Shown here piece by piece: positions 21,666-32,375 of a stretch of DNA of 64,000 nt. The translations under genes were made by a program, and so were the position numbers. The notes below the pieces were generated by a model. It was not told the origin of the DNA, searched no databases, and worked only from the letters and a program-made list of their open reading frames with translations. Within the stretch, counting starts at the first letter, position 1; every line of letters begins with the position of its first letter. The stretch is taken from positions 1,550,001-1,614,000 of the forward strand of contig JAMXSV010000017.1 in assembly GCA_027559495.1 (NCBI GenBank), read 5' to 3'. The DNA is from Aurifilum marmelostoma (Eukaryota; Ascomycota; Sordariomycetes; Diaporthales; Cryphonectriaceae).

Positions 21666-22103
21666 ACAATCAGAGAGAGCGTGTGAAGAGGATGGTATCA
21701 TTGAAGCCTGTTTTCTTTGTGGGGGGACGTCAAGCTGTGTTTGTGAGGCCGATGTACCACACATCTTTTGGGGGAGGGACTGAAGGCGAAGGGGTGTGGA
21801 TGGTTGAGGTGAATGGCTGAGCAGGACCGGATTGTGGCGCTTTATGTTGGTGATTAGATGCAGCGTTTTCGTAGGTGTGTCTGGGTACAAACCGGTATCA
21901 ATTCGACTTCCTCAGCTGCGCGCATGAGTGTGTGGGACGGAGATTGCTTGGCCTGCAAATCTTGGGAGACTGTTCTTCTGTGACTTGGCTGCTGAAACGT
22001 CCTGTGGATCCCGATTTGATTATGGATGATGTCTCCTAGCAGCCTCGGAACAAAAGACAATGCTGAGAATGGTCCCGTCCAGCCGCCCAATCTTCTTGGT
22101 TCC
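21666..22103. other. Convergent 3' intergenic region
   Basis: About 440 bp between the EthD gene and the acidic-tailed protein gene. Nothing further is recognised. Confidence 0.5.
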
Positions 22104-22679
22104 TCACTGCACTACCTCCGCTCCAGCCAAAAGCGCCCCCAGATCAGCCTCATCATCCGAGTCATCGTCATCGTCGTCCTCCTCATTCTTCATCAGGTCA
22201 ATCACCAGCACCGCCCCATCGCTCAACCTGTCGAACTGAAACCCAGCCTGCAGCGATCCCGCGGCATCAAACACACACCCGGCAATGTCCAACCCTATAT
22301 CCCGGTCCTTGAGGGCGAGGCACACGGCCCTGACGTGCTCGTGATGTGCATCCTTCAGCGCGTCCTCCTTCTGCTGCTCTCCGGCGTCAAAGACCAGCGC
22401 CGTGCTCCCGTGGCTCAGACAGAAGTCCTGCCTGACGTCTGGGCTCGCCGAAAGCGCCTCGGCCAGCCGGGAGCGGGCTTCTGTCTGAGTACTGCTGACT
22501 GTGAGGCGGGTGAAGATGCGGGCCTCTAGCAGGGTTTTGGAGGCTGATTTGTCCTGGGGCGAGAATATGGAGACATTGGGTGGTAGGGTGGGAGGTTGCG
22601 ATGTTGATGTCGAGGGTGGTGCGGCTGTGTCTTTCGCGACCGGGTGGGCCTCTGGGCCTGCTGGATCTGTGGATGACAT
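22104..22679 (-). CDS. Small protein with acidic C-terminal tail, unrecognised
   Basis: Intronless, 191 aa from ATG 22679. The first 40 residues are Pro/Ser/Thr-rich and disordered. Residues 45-160 look folded, with alternating hydrophobic strands (GSTALVFDAGEQ, IGLDIAGCVFDAAGS, GAVLVIDLMK). A run of Asp/Glu (EEDDDDDDSDDEAD) comes before the end ADLGALLAGAEVVQ. No signal peptide or membrane helix. The acidic tail suggests a chaperone- or histone-binding style protein, but this is composition only and I assign no function. A GGGTTAGG octamer sits 93 bp upstream. Confidence 0.75.
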   Translation of the reverse strand: MSSTDPAGPEAHPVAKDTAAPPSTSTSQPPTLPPNVSIFSPQDKSASKTLLEARIFTRLTVSSTQTEARSRLAEALSASPDVRQDFCLSHGSTALVFDAGEQQKEDALKDAHHEHVRAVCLALKDRDIGLDIAGCVFDAAGSLQAGFQFDRLSDGAVLVIDLMKNEEDDDDDDSDDEADLGALLAGAEVVQ

Positions 22680-23032
22680 TTTGTCGTTGTGGGAATGGGT
22701 TATTTGACAAGGAGACTGATGGCGAGTATCAAATTCTGACGTATGGTTGAGGGTGCGGGAGGGTAGTTTCAGGGTTAGGTAACCCTGAGTCGGTCTTCTA
22801 TACAAGGGGGGTTCATAGAGTTCTAGACACAGTCTCTTGATAAATCTACTCAAATGGTAGAAAACAATTCCTTCTATGTCGACTGCCGACTATAACCTAC
22901 GATGATGGAAGACTGGGAATCTGGAAAAACATTCAAGAACAGTATTGAGTTCGTACACCAGCTAAAGTTCTCATACCAAACGCCGTAAATACATTAATAC
23001 CCAAACTCATTAACAACCCAGACCCAACCAAA
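22680..23032. other. Short intergenic region with telo-box-like palindrome
   Basis: The promoter of the acidic-tailed protein lies here, head to tail with the end of the Gly/His-rich gene. The only notable element is the GGGTTAGGTAACCC segment. Confidence 0.5.
22772..22785 (-). promoter_or_regulatory. GGGTTAGGTAACCC near-palindrome
   Basis: The GGGTTAGG octamer is here followed by AACCC, giving a GGGTT-4 nt-AACCC inverted repeat, 93 bp upstream of the start at 22679. This is the form expected of a dimer site, but no factor can be named with certainty. Confidence 0.35.
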
Positions 23033-24345
23033 TCACTGGCCCAGGCGATACACTACATCCTTGCTGAAATACTTGCTGATATCATTGTCCCGCCCACAAT
23101 GCTCACACGTGTGCAGAACCTTGGACCCCTCGTGGCCAGGACCAAAGTGGCCTGGCTTCGCACCACTCCCTGCGCCAGGTGCTGATGACGGCGCCACCGC
23201 CGCTGCAGACGAACCTGTGCCGCCGACCGGTGGTGGGTTGGCAGAGGATCCAGTGGCAGCAAGACCACCAGCTCCTCCGCTGCCGTGGTGAGGAGCAGCC
23301 GCACCACTCAGGCCCTGATCAGGCTCGAGCATGCTGCTGCGAGGCATTCCTGGTGGTGGCGGGCCAGACTGCTGCAGGCCATCGTTGTTGTAGCCTGCAT
23401 TACCTCCAGTATAGCCCGCCTTGTCTCGTCCTCCATGGTGTCCACTGTACTCGTGCGCTGCATATCCGGCCGCGCCGGCAGTGGCAGCACCTGCACCCGT
23501 TAGGCCCGAGCCAGTGTGATCATTTCGGGACGTAGAGTGAGCGCCACCGTCGCCTCGGAGCCCGGCCTTGTCGTCATAACCGCCAGACGATGACAGGGGA
23601 ATTCCCTTGCTACCGGACGATAGCGGGTCGCCCGTGACACCGCCGGAGTGACCAGTGGTGGTGGTCTGTGTGCCAGGGTGTCCAGAGCTGCCTGTGCCCG
23701 TCGCAGAGTCGTACAAACCGCCGCCTACGGCCTGGTCGCCGAGATGGCCGCCTTCATGGTGCTGGTGCTGGTGATGATGATGGCCTCCTGAGGTACGATC
23801 TGATAGATCTCTTGTGGTGCCCGCTCCCTGCTGGCTGCCCTGGGGAATGTCACCCCAGTATGCCGTGTCTTTCTGGGCAGAGGGGTCCCTTGTGGATGTT
23901 GCAGTGCCTAGGCCGACGCCAGAGTCGACGGGGCGGTGAGTGGACTGGCCGGCGGACGAGGTGTTGTACTCGTCAATATCCTTGTGCAGTTTGTTTTCAT
24001 GGTGTCTGCCACCAGAGGTGGTATGGTCTTGGTGATATAGTCAGTAATCGAAGCAGACGCATATCGTCAGGAAGCAATGAATGATTTGGCCTCTGCCGGG
24101 TGTGTGTGAGTAGACATACCGGAGGTCGTGCCAGCCGTGCCTGTCTGGCCCTCGCTCCCAAGCATGCTGCCGTGGGGCGCGGTGTATGGTTTTCCATCAG
24201 CATGCCTCTGAGGGAGCTCATCGTTCTGGAAGGTGCCTGGCATCTGCTGTGGCTTGTGTGTGGTGGTAGTATTGTCGTCATATCCGCTCTCGTGCTCGTG
24301 CTCGTCGCCTCGAAGAGCCTCCTTGATCTTGGTCCCGAGACCCAT
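23033..24345 (-). CDS. Gly/His/Ser-rich hydrophilic protein with C-terminal CxxC motif
   Basis: Two exons (24345-24120, 24027-23033) give 406 aa, with donor GTATGT and acceptor CCAAG. The N-terminus MGLGTKIKEALRGDEHEH is a short amphipathic helix of the kind seen in fungal stress or conidiation proteins. The N-terminus MG could be N-myristoylated (Gly2), although Lys follows. The middle is Gly/Ser/Thr/His-rich, with a run GGHHHHQHQHHEGGH and repeated STTGHSGG-like units. The C-terminus ends in TCEHCGRDNDISKYF, a conserved-looking CxxC segment that could hold a metal with nearby histidine. There are no membrane helices. The composition matches hydrophilin-like stress proteins, but function is unknown. 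It is likely cytosolic and mostly disordered. Confidence 0.78.
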
Positions 24346-25386
24346 GTTTGCTTGCGGCTTGAAAATACTTGAGGAGGGGTGGGTTTTAAGAGTTGTAGAG
24401 GATTGAGCTGTCTTGACAGTCTAATGCCTGATTTTAGAAATTCAAGGGTAATATGTTTGGTGATTAGGCAGAGAGGGAGTCTTTGAGGCAGTGGGATTAT
24501 CGCCCTTTTTCAACACATCGACCAACTATACTGGAGATATACACAATTCATACAGTACAGCATCACCTTGGAGGCAGCCGGCTAGTTTTGGACACTGACA
24601 TCAGAGCGCATATAGAAGGAGTTCTTGATTTCACGCAACAAACCTCGTACGATGGGAATCCAGACACCATGATCTCATAAATCATCGTCAGCCATTGTAA
24701 CAGCACATTAGACTATAATCTAGGGACGCAACATCCCGTTACCCCAGCCTTGTCTCGTCTCGAGAAGCAGGGGCTGAGGAGGGGAAGTACTCAACACAAC
24801 AGGCAAATGACGACGAATGAGGTCAGCGCTGCAAGGCCCCGTTAGTAAAGGTCCGACTTGATGGGATTGCTCTTCATCCCGGGCCTATCTGCACGTTGTG
24901 TGGCCACCCAGGCCGTTGCAGTGGTATGGTGATGTTTGTCTGAGACGGGATTTTCTTGTTTTCTTCCCCCATGTTTCGTAGCCGCCGTGGTGATCGGCCT
25001 GTTTGAGGGGAGTGCCACAATCGTCATTTGCGCTTCATGTGGCCTCGGTTGCACTGCTGCCAAATCCATTAAGTAATTGTTGGCTGACGGATCAATCCTC
25101 CAGAACTAAGAAAACAAGATCTGGAAGAATCAACCCTAACCCTGGTCTGTACATAATTACTGTACAGCTGTACAACAGGGTGCCACGCCATGACATCACA
25201 CTGATTTTGCTTTCTGTGGACTGCGCCAACGAGCAAGTAGGTGGCCTCTGCAGAGGGAGGGGGGAAATCCAAGGTGAAGTCATCTGCAAACAACCCCAGA
25301 TGTGAAGAGCCAGATTTCTTATTTTGTATTTCTCGCCCCATCCATCCGGTTTTCTCCAGAAAAACCAAAACCAAGGGCTTCGACAG
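24346..25386. other. Divergent promoter region
   Basis: About 1.04 kb between the Gly/His-rich and DUF726 starts. It contains ACCCTAACCCT, a two-unit telomere-type repeat at 25134-25143. No gene is supported. Confidence 0.5.
25135..25142 (-). promoter_or_regulatory. Telo-box-like octamer (CCTAACCC on + strand)
   Basis: Part of ACCCTAACCCT, nearly two telomere units. It lies about 245 bp upstream of the DUF726 ATG. See the octamer finding. Confidence 0.35.
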
Positions 25387-27654
25387 ATGCTGTCCAAGCT
25401 CAAGAACCTGACGGAGAGAGGCGAGGCCACCGACCCCAAGGCAGGCAGCAATGGCCAAGAAGAGTCTCTTGTTACCGTCCTCCCTACACGGGAGGACAGG
25501 GCGAATCTTCTGCTCCTCGTCGCGGATTTGATGGAGAGAATGCGGGCGCAGACTGTTGATGCCTTTGACCCGAACAAAACAGAAGTTGGCACACCATTGA
25601 AGATTGGACCATCTTCGGACCAGCAGCAGGAGGACGAGGCCGTCCACGTCGAGACAAAGCCAGCAGACCGAGCTGAGGAGTTTCAAGCTCACCTGGGCCA
25701 TGAAAGAGACCTCGACAACAAGGACAACACAGACACGAAAGCATCGTCGGTGACTGCAGACCTGGAGAATCTAGCTGTGACGGACGATGAGAAGAAAAAG
25801 GATGGGTCAGGCGATGACGTGGTCGGGCCTGAAGGCTCGGGTGCAGACGCAGAGAAAGAACGGAAGAGGGAGGAGAAGCAGCGAAAAGCACTGGAAAACC
25901 GCACGAAGGACCTCTCTAGGCCCGAAAATGTGGAATTGAAGGAGGCTGCCCTCCGCCACTTTGACGATTGGAGAGACAGAGTCATGCAGAGAGTCGGCGA
26001 GGCCGTCAATCAGCGGGAAGCAGAGGATGATGATGGGGGTGCCGCCAAGTTGCATCAGACGTCACGCCCATCGAGCCGAGAGAAGCCAGTCACGGAAAAA
26101 GGTGATGGCAAAGTGCAACTGCAGCACATCTTCCCGCCGCTAGAGACACCTCTAAGTGAGCTGAGTGAGGCTCGACGGGTCCTCATCATGCACTCGATAC
26201 TCCTCCTGCTACTAGGACTGGAGTCATATCCCGCAGAGTCCCGAGTGTTGATGCTGCACCTGACGAGTTCACTCAACTTGTCAGCAGACATCCTGGCCCA
26301 GGACGAGATGTCCACTGCCAAAGGTCTCCTCGAGGTGGCCAAGCAGCAGATGAACGCCGACGAAGAGACCAAGAAGAAGGCGGAGGAGAACTCGACCGCG
26401 AGGAAATGGAAGGTTGGCCTCGGCGCGGTTGCTGGCGCAGTCCTGATCGGGGTCACAGGTGGTCTGGCAGCACCGTTGCTTGCAGCCGGCGTCGGCAGCG
26501 TGATGGGCGGTCTCGGCCTCGGCGCTACCGCCACTGCTGGGTATCTCGGGGCCCTGGCAGGCTCAGCACCGCTTGTTGGTGTCCTCTTTGGCGCATACGG
26601 CGGTCGGATGACGGGCAAGATGGTGGACGAATACGCCAAAGAGGTTGAGGACTTTGCCTTCCTGCCCATCAACAAGCCCTCCTTATTCCAGCGAGGTAAG
26701 GGCCACGAGGACAGGAATGCTCGACACCTCCGCGTGGCCGTAGGCATCTCAGGCTGGCTCGCGCAGGAGGACGAGGCCGTCCTGCCCTGGAAGGTCCTCA
26801 GCGGGCACAGCACCGAGGCATTCGCGCTGCGCTGGGAGCTCAATGCGCTGCTCCGCCTGGGCCACGCCATCAACACGTACATCAAGAGCTACGCATGGAG
26901 CTTCGCCAAGAAGGAGATCCTGAGCCGCACCATCTTCGCCTCCCTAGCCTCAGCCCTCGTCCTGCCCTACGGCCTAGCCAAGGCCTCTCGCATCATTGAC
27001 AACCCCTTCAGCGTCGCCATGTCGCGCAGCGAGAAGGCCGGCGTCGTCCTGGCCGACGCGCTCATCAACAAAGTCCAGGGAGAGAGGCCCGTGACCCTCA
27101 TGGGATACTCGCTCGGCGCAAGGGTCATCTACTCGTGCCTGAACGAGCTGGCGAACCGCAAAGCGTTTGGTCTGGTCGAGTCGGTCTGCCTCATCGGCGG
27201 ACCGGTGCCGTCTGACCCGCTGCTGTGGCGACGGATCCGATCCGTGGTGGCCGGCAGGGTCGTCAACGTGTACTCGACCAAGGACTACCTCCTCGCCTTC
27301 CTTTACCGCGCCAACAGCCTGCAGTACGGTATCGCCGGCCTGCAGGCGATCCCCGACGTGGGAGACATCGAGAACGTCGACGTGTCGGACCTTGTCGTCG
27401 GACACACCCAGTATCGCTTCCTGGTCGGCTCGATCCTGCAGGAGCTGAACCTGGAGGACATCGATGCCGCCGTCGTCGAGCAGCAGCTGAAGAAGCTGAA
27501 GCGCCAAGAGAAGGAGGAGAAGGAGGCGCAGGAGAAGAGCGAGGCGCAGGGCAGGTCCACAGAGGACGAGGCTGCCGAGATGGAGAAGGAGGTCGAGCGG
27601 AGGGCTGAGAGCAACCGGGGTGAGAAGAAACCACATGAAGGCGAAGGGCAGTGA
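25387..27654 (+). CDS. DUF726 family protein (TMCO4-like alpha/beta hydrolase)
   Basis: Intronless, 755 aa from ATG 25387. Residues 1-330 contain a charged, low-complexity section (EKERKREEKQRKALENRTKD) and a helical region (ARRVLIMHSILLLLLGLESY). Residues about 340-415 form Gly/Ala-rich membrane-inserting helices (GLGAVAGAVLIGVTGGLAAP, GALAGSAPLVGVLFGAYGG). The hydrolase core follows, with nucleophile elbow GYSLG (Ser575), then CLIGGPVP and NVYSTKDYLLAFLYR, the signature of DUF726. Histidine in VVGHTQYRF may complete the triad. The C-terminal 70 residues are a Glu/Lys coiled coil. Human TMCO4 and yeast YFL034W are relatives of unknown substrate, membrane associated. The frame is open further 5' but the ATG at 25387 is the first in-frame ATG. 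Confidence 0.88.
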   Translation: MLSKLKNLTERGEATDPKAGSNGQEESLVTVLPTREDRANLLLLVADLMERMRAQTVDAFDPNKTEVGTPLKIGPSSDQQQEDEAVHVETKPADRAEEFQAHLGHERDLDNKDNTDTKASSVTADLENLAVTDDEKKKDGSGDDVVGPEGSGADAEKERKREEKQRKALENRTKDLSRPENVELKEAALRHFDDWRDRVMQRVGEAVNQREAEDDDGGAAKLHQTSRPSSREKPVTEKGDGKVQLQHIFPPLETPLSELSEARRVLIMHSILLLLLGLESYPAESRVLMLHLTSSLNLSADILAQDEMSTAKGLLEVAKQQMNADEETKKKAEENSTARKWKVGLGAVAGAVLIGVTGGLAAPLLAAGVGSVMGGLGLGATATAGYLGALAGSAPLVGVLFGAYGGRMTGKMVDEYAKEVEDFAFLPINKPSLFQRGKGHEDRNARHLRVAVGISGWLAQEDEAVLPWKVLSGHSTEAFALRWELNALLRLGHAINTYIKSYAWSFAKKEILSRTIFASLASALVLPYGLAKASRIIDNPFSVAMSRSEKAGVVLADALINKVQGERPVTLMGYSLGARVIYSCLNELANRKAFGLVESVCLIGGPVPSDPLLWRRIRSVVAGRVVNVYSTKDYLLAFLYRANSLQYGIAGLQAIPDVGDIENVDVSDLVVGHTQYRFLVGSILQELNLEDIDAAVVEQQLKKLKRQEKEEKEAQEKSEAQGRSTEDEAAEMEKEVERRAESNRGEKKPHEGEGQ

Positions 27655-29129
27655 ATTCGATTCAGGGCTTACAGCAGTTCCTACATGTATAGCCCGAGGG
27701 TTCGAACTTGCACCAGGCTGGGCTTGTAACACCATCACATAGAAACGCATTATAGAGGAAACATAGAATATACGAATGCTCATGACTTTGAATACGTATC
27801 TAGAAAAAGCGAGACATGTTTGCAAATATCTGTCTCTCCTGATGCCAACTGACACATGCAATCAGGTATCGATCGAGTGCCATCACCACGTCTGTCTTCT
27901 CAGTAAGTGATTAGACGCTCTCTTGAGGACAATACCGCCCGAACAGACTCAAACTTTTGCCAGTAAAACCATACCCTCTAAGTTCATATGATTGTTATCC
28001 ACTCGTCTTACTTGGCCTACAGGACATCTGTTTCACAGCTAGTCAGTCAGCTTTCCCCCAAGACCTTTCAGAAATATCTATCCTCTTTCTTCGTCGCCTA
28101 AAAAATCCCCGGGCCCAAGGCCCCACAGGTTGCTCTTCATGCTCTCGCCTGTCTCCGTCTCCATACCCCAGAAATCCTACCACCGACGGGTGTGGAGCCG
28201 GGCTAGGGCTAAAGACAACCGTTATATGCTATGGTATCATGGTTCGCGATGAATGTGAGCCACCAACGTCGAGTCCGCTGCGGATTGGCTCCCCTATCCA
28301 GAGCTGACTCGAGGTCTGGAGGTTACATTCCCTTGGCGCCCTCAGGAGGACCGGGTTACAAGAGGAGTCAAAAGTAATGTACTGTGTGCCGTGTAGTCAA
28401 AGTACATACCACCCAACGTGTGTGAAACAGGGCAGCAAAGATTGATTATTTGAACCAAATTCTGAATATACCTAGTAGGTTTCTGAAGGGATGATGATGA
28501 CATGAGAGACAGGAGGACCACCGGTTTGCGTGCGGCCAGAAAGTGAGAGCGTGCCGCTTTCCGATATTCTGCCTCTGCTTTGTTTGCTCTTGGTCATTTT
28601 TCCGCGGATGAGTTGCCCCAAGTGGGGACAAGAGACAAAGGAAGACAGAGAGTCCACCGCCGATACCACCACTACTACCACCATCATCACCAACCCCAGA
28701 TGACGCTTCCCTTGTCCAATAATCCCCACATTCGCTGACCACTCATTGGATCTGAACTGGATCCATGCTGGCCATGAGAGCTGGATGGTGGGGGACTGTC
28801 CGCAAGGGAGCTACCTCATGGTTCTCCTTTCATGCGGGGATATCTATCGCCGAGGCCAGACACCCTTGTCTTCTCTCTGGCCCTTTTTTTTTCTTTTTCT
28901 CTCCTTTCTGTTGGGGAAAACGACATGTCTTTTTACCAGGTCAATGACTTATGAGGAGGATTCAAGGTTGGGGTATTATCAGGCCAGCCATCAGAGCCAG
29001 CCACAATATCACCAGAGACACAACCTATCAGCAGCAACTTGCCAAGCAGCTGTGGTCACATGAGAATTCCTTTGATGTGTAGGTGGAGCATGGACTGTCT
29101 CGACATGACATTGTGATGGTAGCAATAGG

Positions 29130-29165
29130 GGTGGTGGTGGTGGTGGTGGTGGTGGTGGTGGTGGT
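29130..29165. repeat. (GGT)n trinucleotide microsatellite
   Basis: About twelve uninterrupted GGT/GTG units in intergenic DNA, not in a coding frame. Confidence 0.9.
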
Positions 29166-29185
29166 ACCAAGACAGAGAGGCGACA

Positions 29186-29218
29186 GTGTCTTGAGCGTGT
29201 CTTGAGCGTGTCTTGATA
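29186..29218. repeat. 11-bp tandem repeat, three copies
   Basis: The unit GTGTCTTGAGC occurs twice exactly and a third time with changes in its last two bases. It lies close after the GGT microsatellite, about 670 bp upstream of the transporter start. Confidence 0.85.
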
Positions 29219-29882
29219 CTATCGAGAAGCCTCAGCTGCCATCAAAAGAAGACTGCTGTCCCCATATCTCTGATGGCAATGTTAGAGAATCTATAGTTGC
29301 CCCAGCCTCAAAAAAAGGAATGAGTAAATGACTATGCAAAGCCGGGCAAAAGGAGACCCGTTAGCCGGGGAAGGATTTAATCTCCATGGGTGTATGATGA
29401 CTTGGTCAACAAGTCTCCTGGTCTAGTCTATTTGGACCTGGAGGTACTCCGTCATAACGTAAATGAAGGCAGGTACTAGGTTTCTTCCAGGGATGAAGGA
29501 AGGAGGGCCTGAGATAACCAACCCTAGGAAGCTTAGTGTAGTTTGGTTGACTATGTCCCTCCTTCCTTCCCCCCCAGTGCCGCTCTTTGCTCTTTCCCAG
29601 CATGAGTATAAGCAGCACTAGGTTCACTGGCGTGCAACCCCGCACCGTTGATCCCTGCTCCTCTAGTCCCCCAGGAACTCTCACTTTCTTTGGTGGTGGC
29701 CTTCTCTTTTATTATTTTATTCTCTGCTTCTTATTCACACCGTCGACAACTTCTCCCTTCCTGCTGTATTTTGTCCTGCTTTTTTGCAGACTGAGCGTGT
29801 TGCTGCTGTCATTGTCACATACTGCTGTGCCTCATCCCTTTTTGTTCAACCCACCTCGTCTGGAAACACAGCACCTCCAAAC

Positions 29883-30558
29883 ATGGCAGACCACGAGAAG
29901 CCTACCGTGGACCATGGCCATGCTTCACCGAGTGGCTATGACCGCCCTGAGGGAGAGGGTGCCGTTGCTGGGCATCAGGGAGATGAGCCACCACACCATG
30001 GCATGTCTGTGGGAGAGTACCTCCGCACTCGCTTCACCACCCTGAAGCCTCCCATGGCCAAGCTGCCAAACCCCATCAAGCTGATCATGATGCTCAACGC
30101 CCACCACTGGGCCTTCTTTGGTGTTGGTTTTCTGGGCTGGGTAAGTCGAGAGTTTTTGATGCAATCATATGCTCCCCAGCCTCACCCGCTGCATTTCCAC
30201 ACGGCACATAAGACCGAAGTCTTCTAACACTCCTTCTATTCTACAGACTTGGGATGCCTTTGACTTCTTCACCGTTTCTCTGACCACGACCCATCTCGCC
30301 GAGTCCTTTGACAAGACTGTTGCCCAGATCACCTGGGGCATCACCCTGGTGCTTATGTTTCGATGTAAGCTCTCTGTGCTTATTCAACGTGTCCCCGTGC
30401 CGAGCTTGTGTGAGCTGACACTATGTTCTTTTTTCTTTAGCCGTGGGCTCAATCCTGTTCGGTATCGCGGCCGATCGCTATGGTAGAAAGTGGCCCTTCA
30501 TCGTGAACAACGTGCTGTTTATAGTCCTCGAGCTGGTAAGTTAGGAAGTCGGAGCCAC

Positions 30559-30589
<31 letters not shown>

Positions 30590-31949
30590 ACTCACTAACA
30601 GTATCTCTTTCTCCCAGGGTACTGGTTTCTGTCAGACATACCAGCAGTTCCTTGCCTGTCGCGCTCTTTTCGGTATCGCCATGGGTGGTCTCTATGGCAA
30701 TGCTGCCGCCACCGCGCTGGAAGACCTTCCAGAGGAGGCTCGAGGCCTGATGAGCGGCATCCTCCAGCAGGGCTATGCCTTTGGGTATCTGCTCGCAACC
30801 GCCTTCTCGCGTGGTCTCGTCAACACCACCCCTCATGGATGGCGCCCGCTGTTCTGGTTCGGCGCGTGTCCCCCCATCCTCATCATCATCTACCGGATGC
30901 TGCTCCCCGACACCAAAGTCCACCAGCAGCGCGAGTCTGTGCGCAGGACGGCGCGGACCGAAGGCTCGAGTATCTCCAAGACCTTCCTGCTCGAGGGTAA
31001 GGTTGCGCTGAAGAGACACTGGCTGTTGCTGACCTATCTTGTTCTGTTGATGGCCGGCTTCAACTTCATGAGCCACGGTAGTCAAGAGTACGTACTCTCA
31101 TTTGTCTTGTGTGAATGATCCAGGCAAGCTGACCAAGACCGTCGCCAGTCTGTATCCGACGATGCTCGAGAATCAGTTCGTATTCGGCGCCAACGCTGTG
31201 ACTGTCACACAGGTCGTCGCTAACCTGGGCGCCATGACCGGTGGCACGGTGGTCGGCTACCTGTCGCAGAGCATTGGCCGGCGTCTCTCAATCATCTGTA
31301 TCTGCGTCATTGGCGGCGCCCTCCTGTACCCATACACCTTCGTGACGACTGAGCGCGTGATAGCGGCAGCATTCTTCGAGCAGTTCTGTGTGCAGGGCGC
31401 GTGGGGAGTGATTCCCATTCACCTGATGGAGCTGTCTCCCGGCGCGTTCCGCACATTCGTCGTGGGCACGTCCTACCAGCTCGGCAACCTGGTCAGCTCG
31501 GCGAGCTCGACCATCGAGGCCACCACGGGCGAGAGGTTCCCGCTTTCCCCTCTCGTGGAGGATGGCAAGTCTACGCCGAGGTATAACTATGGCAAGGTGA
31601 TCTGCATCTTCATGGGCTGTGTGTATGCCTATGTTATCCTGCTCACTGTAAGTCTCGCTAGTCCTTCTTTTCGTTGCCTTTATTTTCTTCTCTGCCATTA
31701 ACGTCGACGACCCGGGACTGACCTGAACTCACATAGTTTATCGGACCTGAGCACCTCCGCCGCAAATTCGAAGTCGAACACGACGCCGATGTGCGCGAGA
31801 TTGCCAACGAAGAGACCATCGAGCAGGCAATCCACCGCCGCGAGAGGATGGGCATGGGACTCAGCGACGAGGATCTGGCTGATGCCGCCGAGGTCAAGCG
31901 CCTGGAGCAGGCACAGACGGAGAAGCCCACTGCGCAGGCTATGGTCTGA
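29883..31949 (+). CDS. Jen1-like monocarboxylate/proton symporter (MFS)
   Basis: Six exons (29883-30140, 30247-30364, 30441-30535, 30618-31087, 31149-31647, 31737-31949) join in phase to 550 aa. Twelve membrane helices of the major facilitator fold are readable. The helix 2-3 loop has DRYGRKWPF. Joining exons 4 and 5 produces NFMSHGSQDLYPT (residues 306-318), which matches the Jen1 family signature NXX[S/T]HX[S/T]QDXXXT, involved in substrate recognition. The N-terminus (1-60) is a polar cytosolic tail and the C-terminus has a charged tail. Yeast Jen1 imports lactate and pyruvate with protons at the plasma membrane on non-glucose carbon. Intron 3 contains 29 A residues before a good branch site (CACTAAC). 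Carbon-source control is expected from the family but not shown. Confidence 0.92.
30559..30587. repeat. Poly(A)29 tract in intron
   Basis: An unbroken run of 29 A inside the 82-nt intron 3 of the Jen1-like gene. The branch site and acceptor follow it intact. Confidence 0.9.
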
Positions 31950-32375
31950 GAAAGGGCAGGATGGGCAGACTTTCATCGCAGCAAACATCTAGTTGGCGAT
32001 GTTACTTCGTAAGAATTGGATGATGTGTATTGTGTCTTGATGACGCTTCTGCAAAATGGATACCCCTTTTTGAATTAGGCTGTGTGTGGCAATGTACATG
32101 CAATTCTGATCATTACTACTTTGAATTCATCACTCCTCATTACTCGTACTTGGCATGTGATGTTTTCGAGGGTATTGCCTCTCCTCCCTTGTCTCTCCCC
32201 TTTTCCTCCTGTTCCACCCTTCATGGTAATTATATAAGGGGCTGGCCTAGTCGTTCAGATTTATCGGTCATACCGCCGGGTATCTCTACATCAAGCCCAA
32301 CCTGGCAACCAGCTCATCCAGCTATACCACCACCACCGACCTTGAGCGGTATGCGAACACCATTACCGCCCCAAA
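31950..32375. other. Convergent 3' region between two MFS genes
   Basis: About 430 bp separating the 3' ends of the Jen1-like gene and the second transporter gene. Nothing else is recognised. Confidence 0.5.

Larger units (their letters stand above)
27655..29882. other. 2.2-kb intergenic region upstream of the Jen1-like gene
   Basis: It holds a GGT microsatellite, a three-copy 11-bp tandem repeat and a T/C-rich leader before 29883. ORFs of up to about 100 codons on both strands (28446-28742, 28746-29063) show no recognisable domain. Confidence 0.5.

Noticed and set aside
26974..27861. 295-codon open frame antisense to the DUF726 gene
   Set aside because: Overlaps the conserved hydrolase core on the other strand; no domain of its own.
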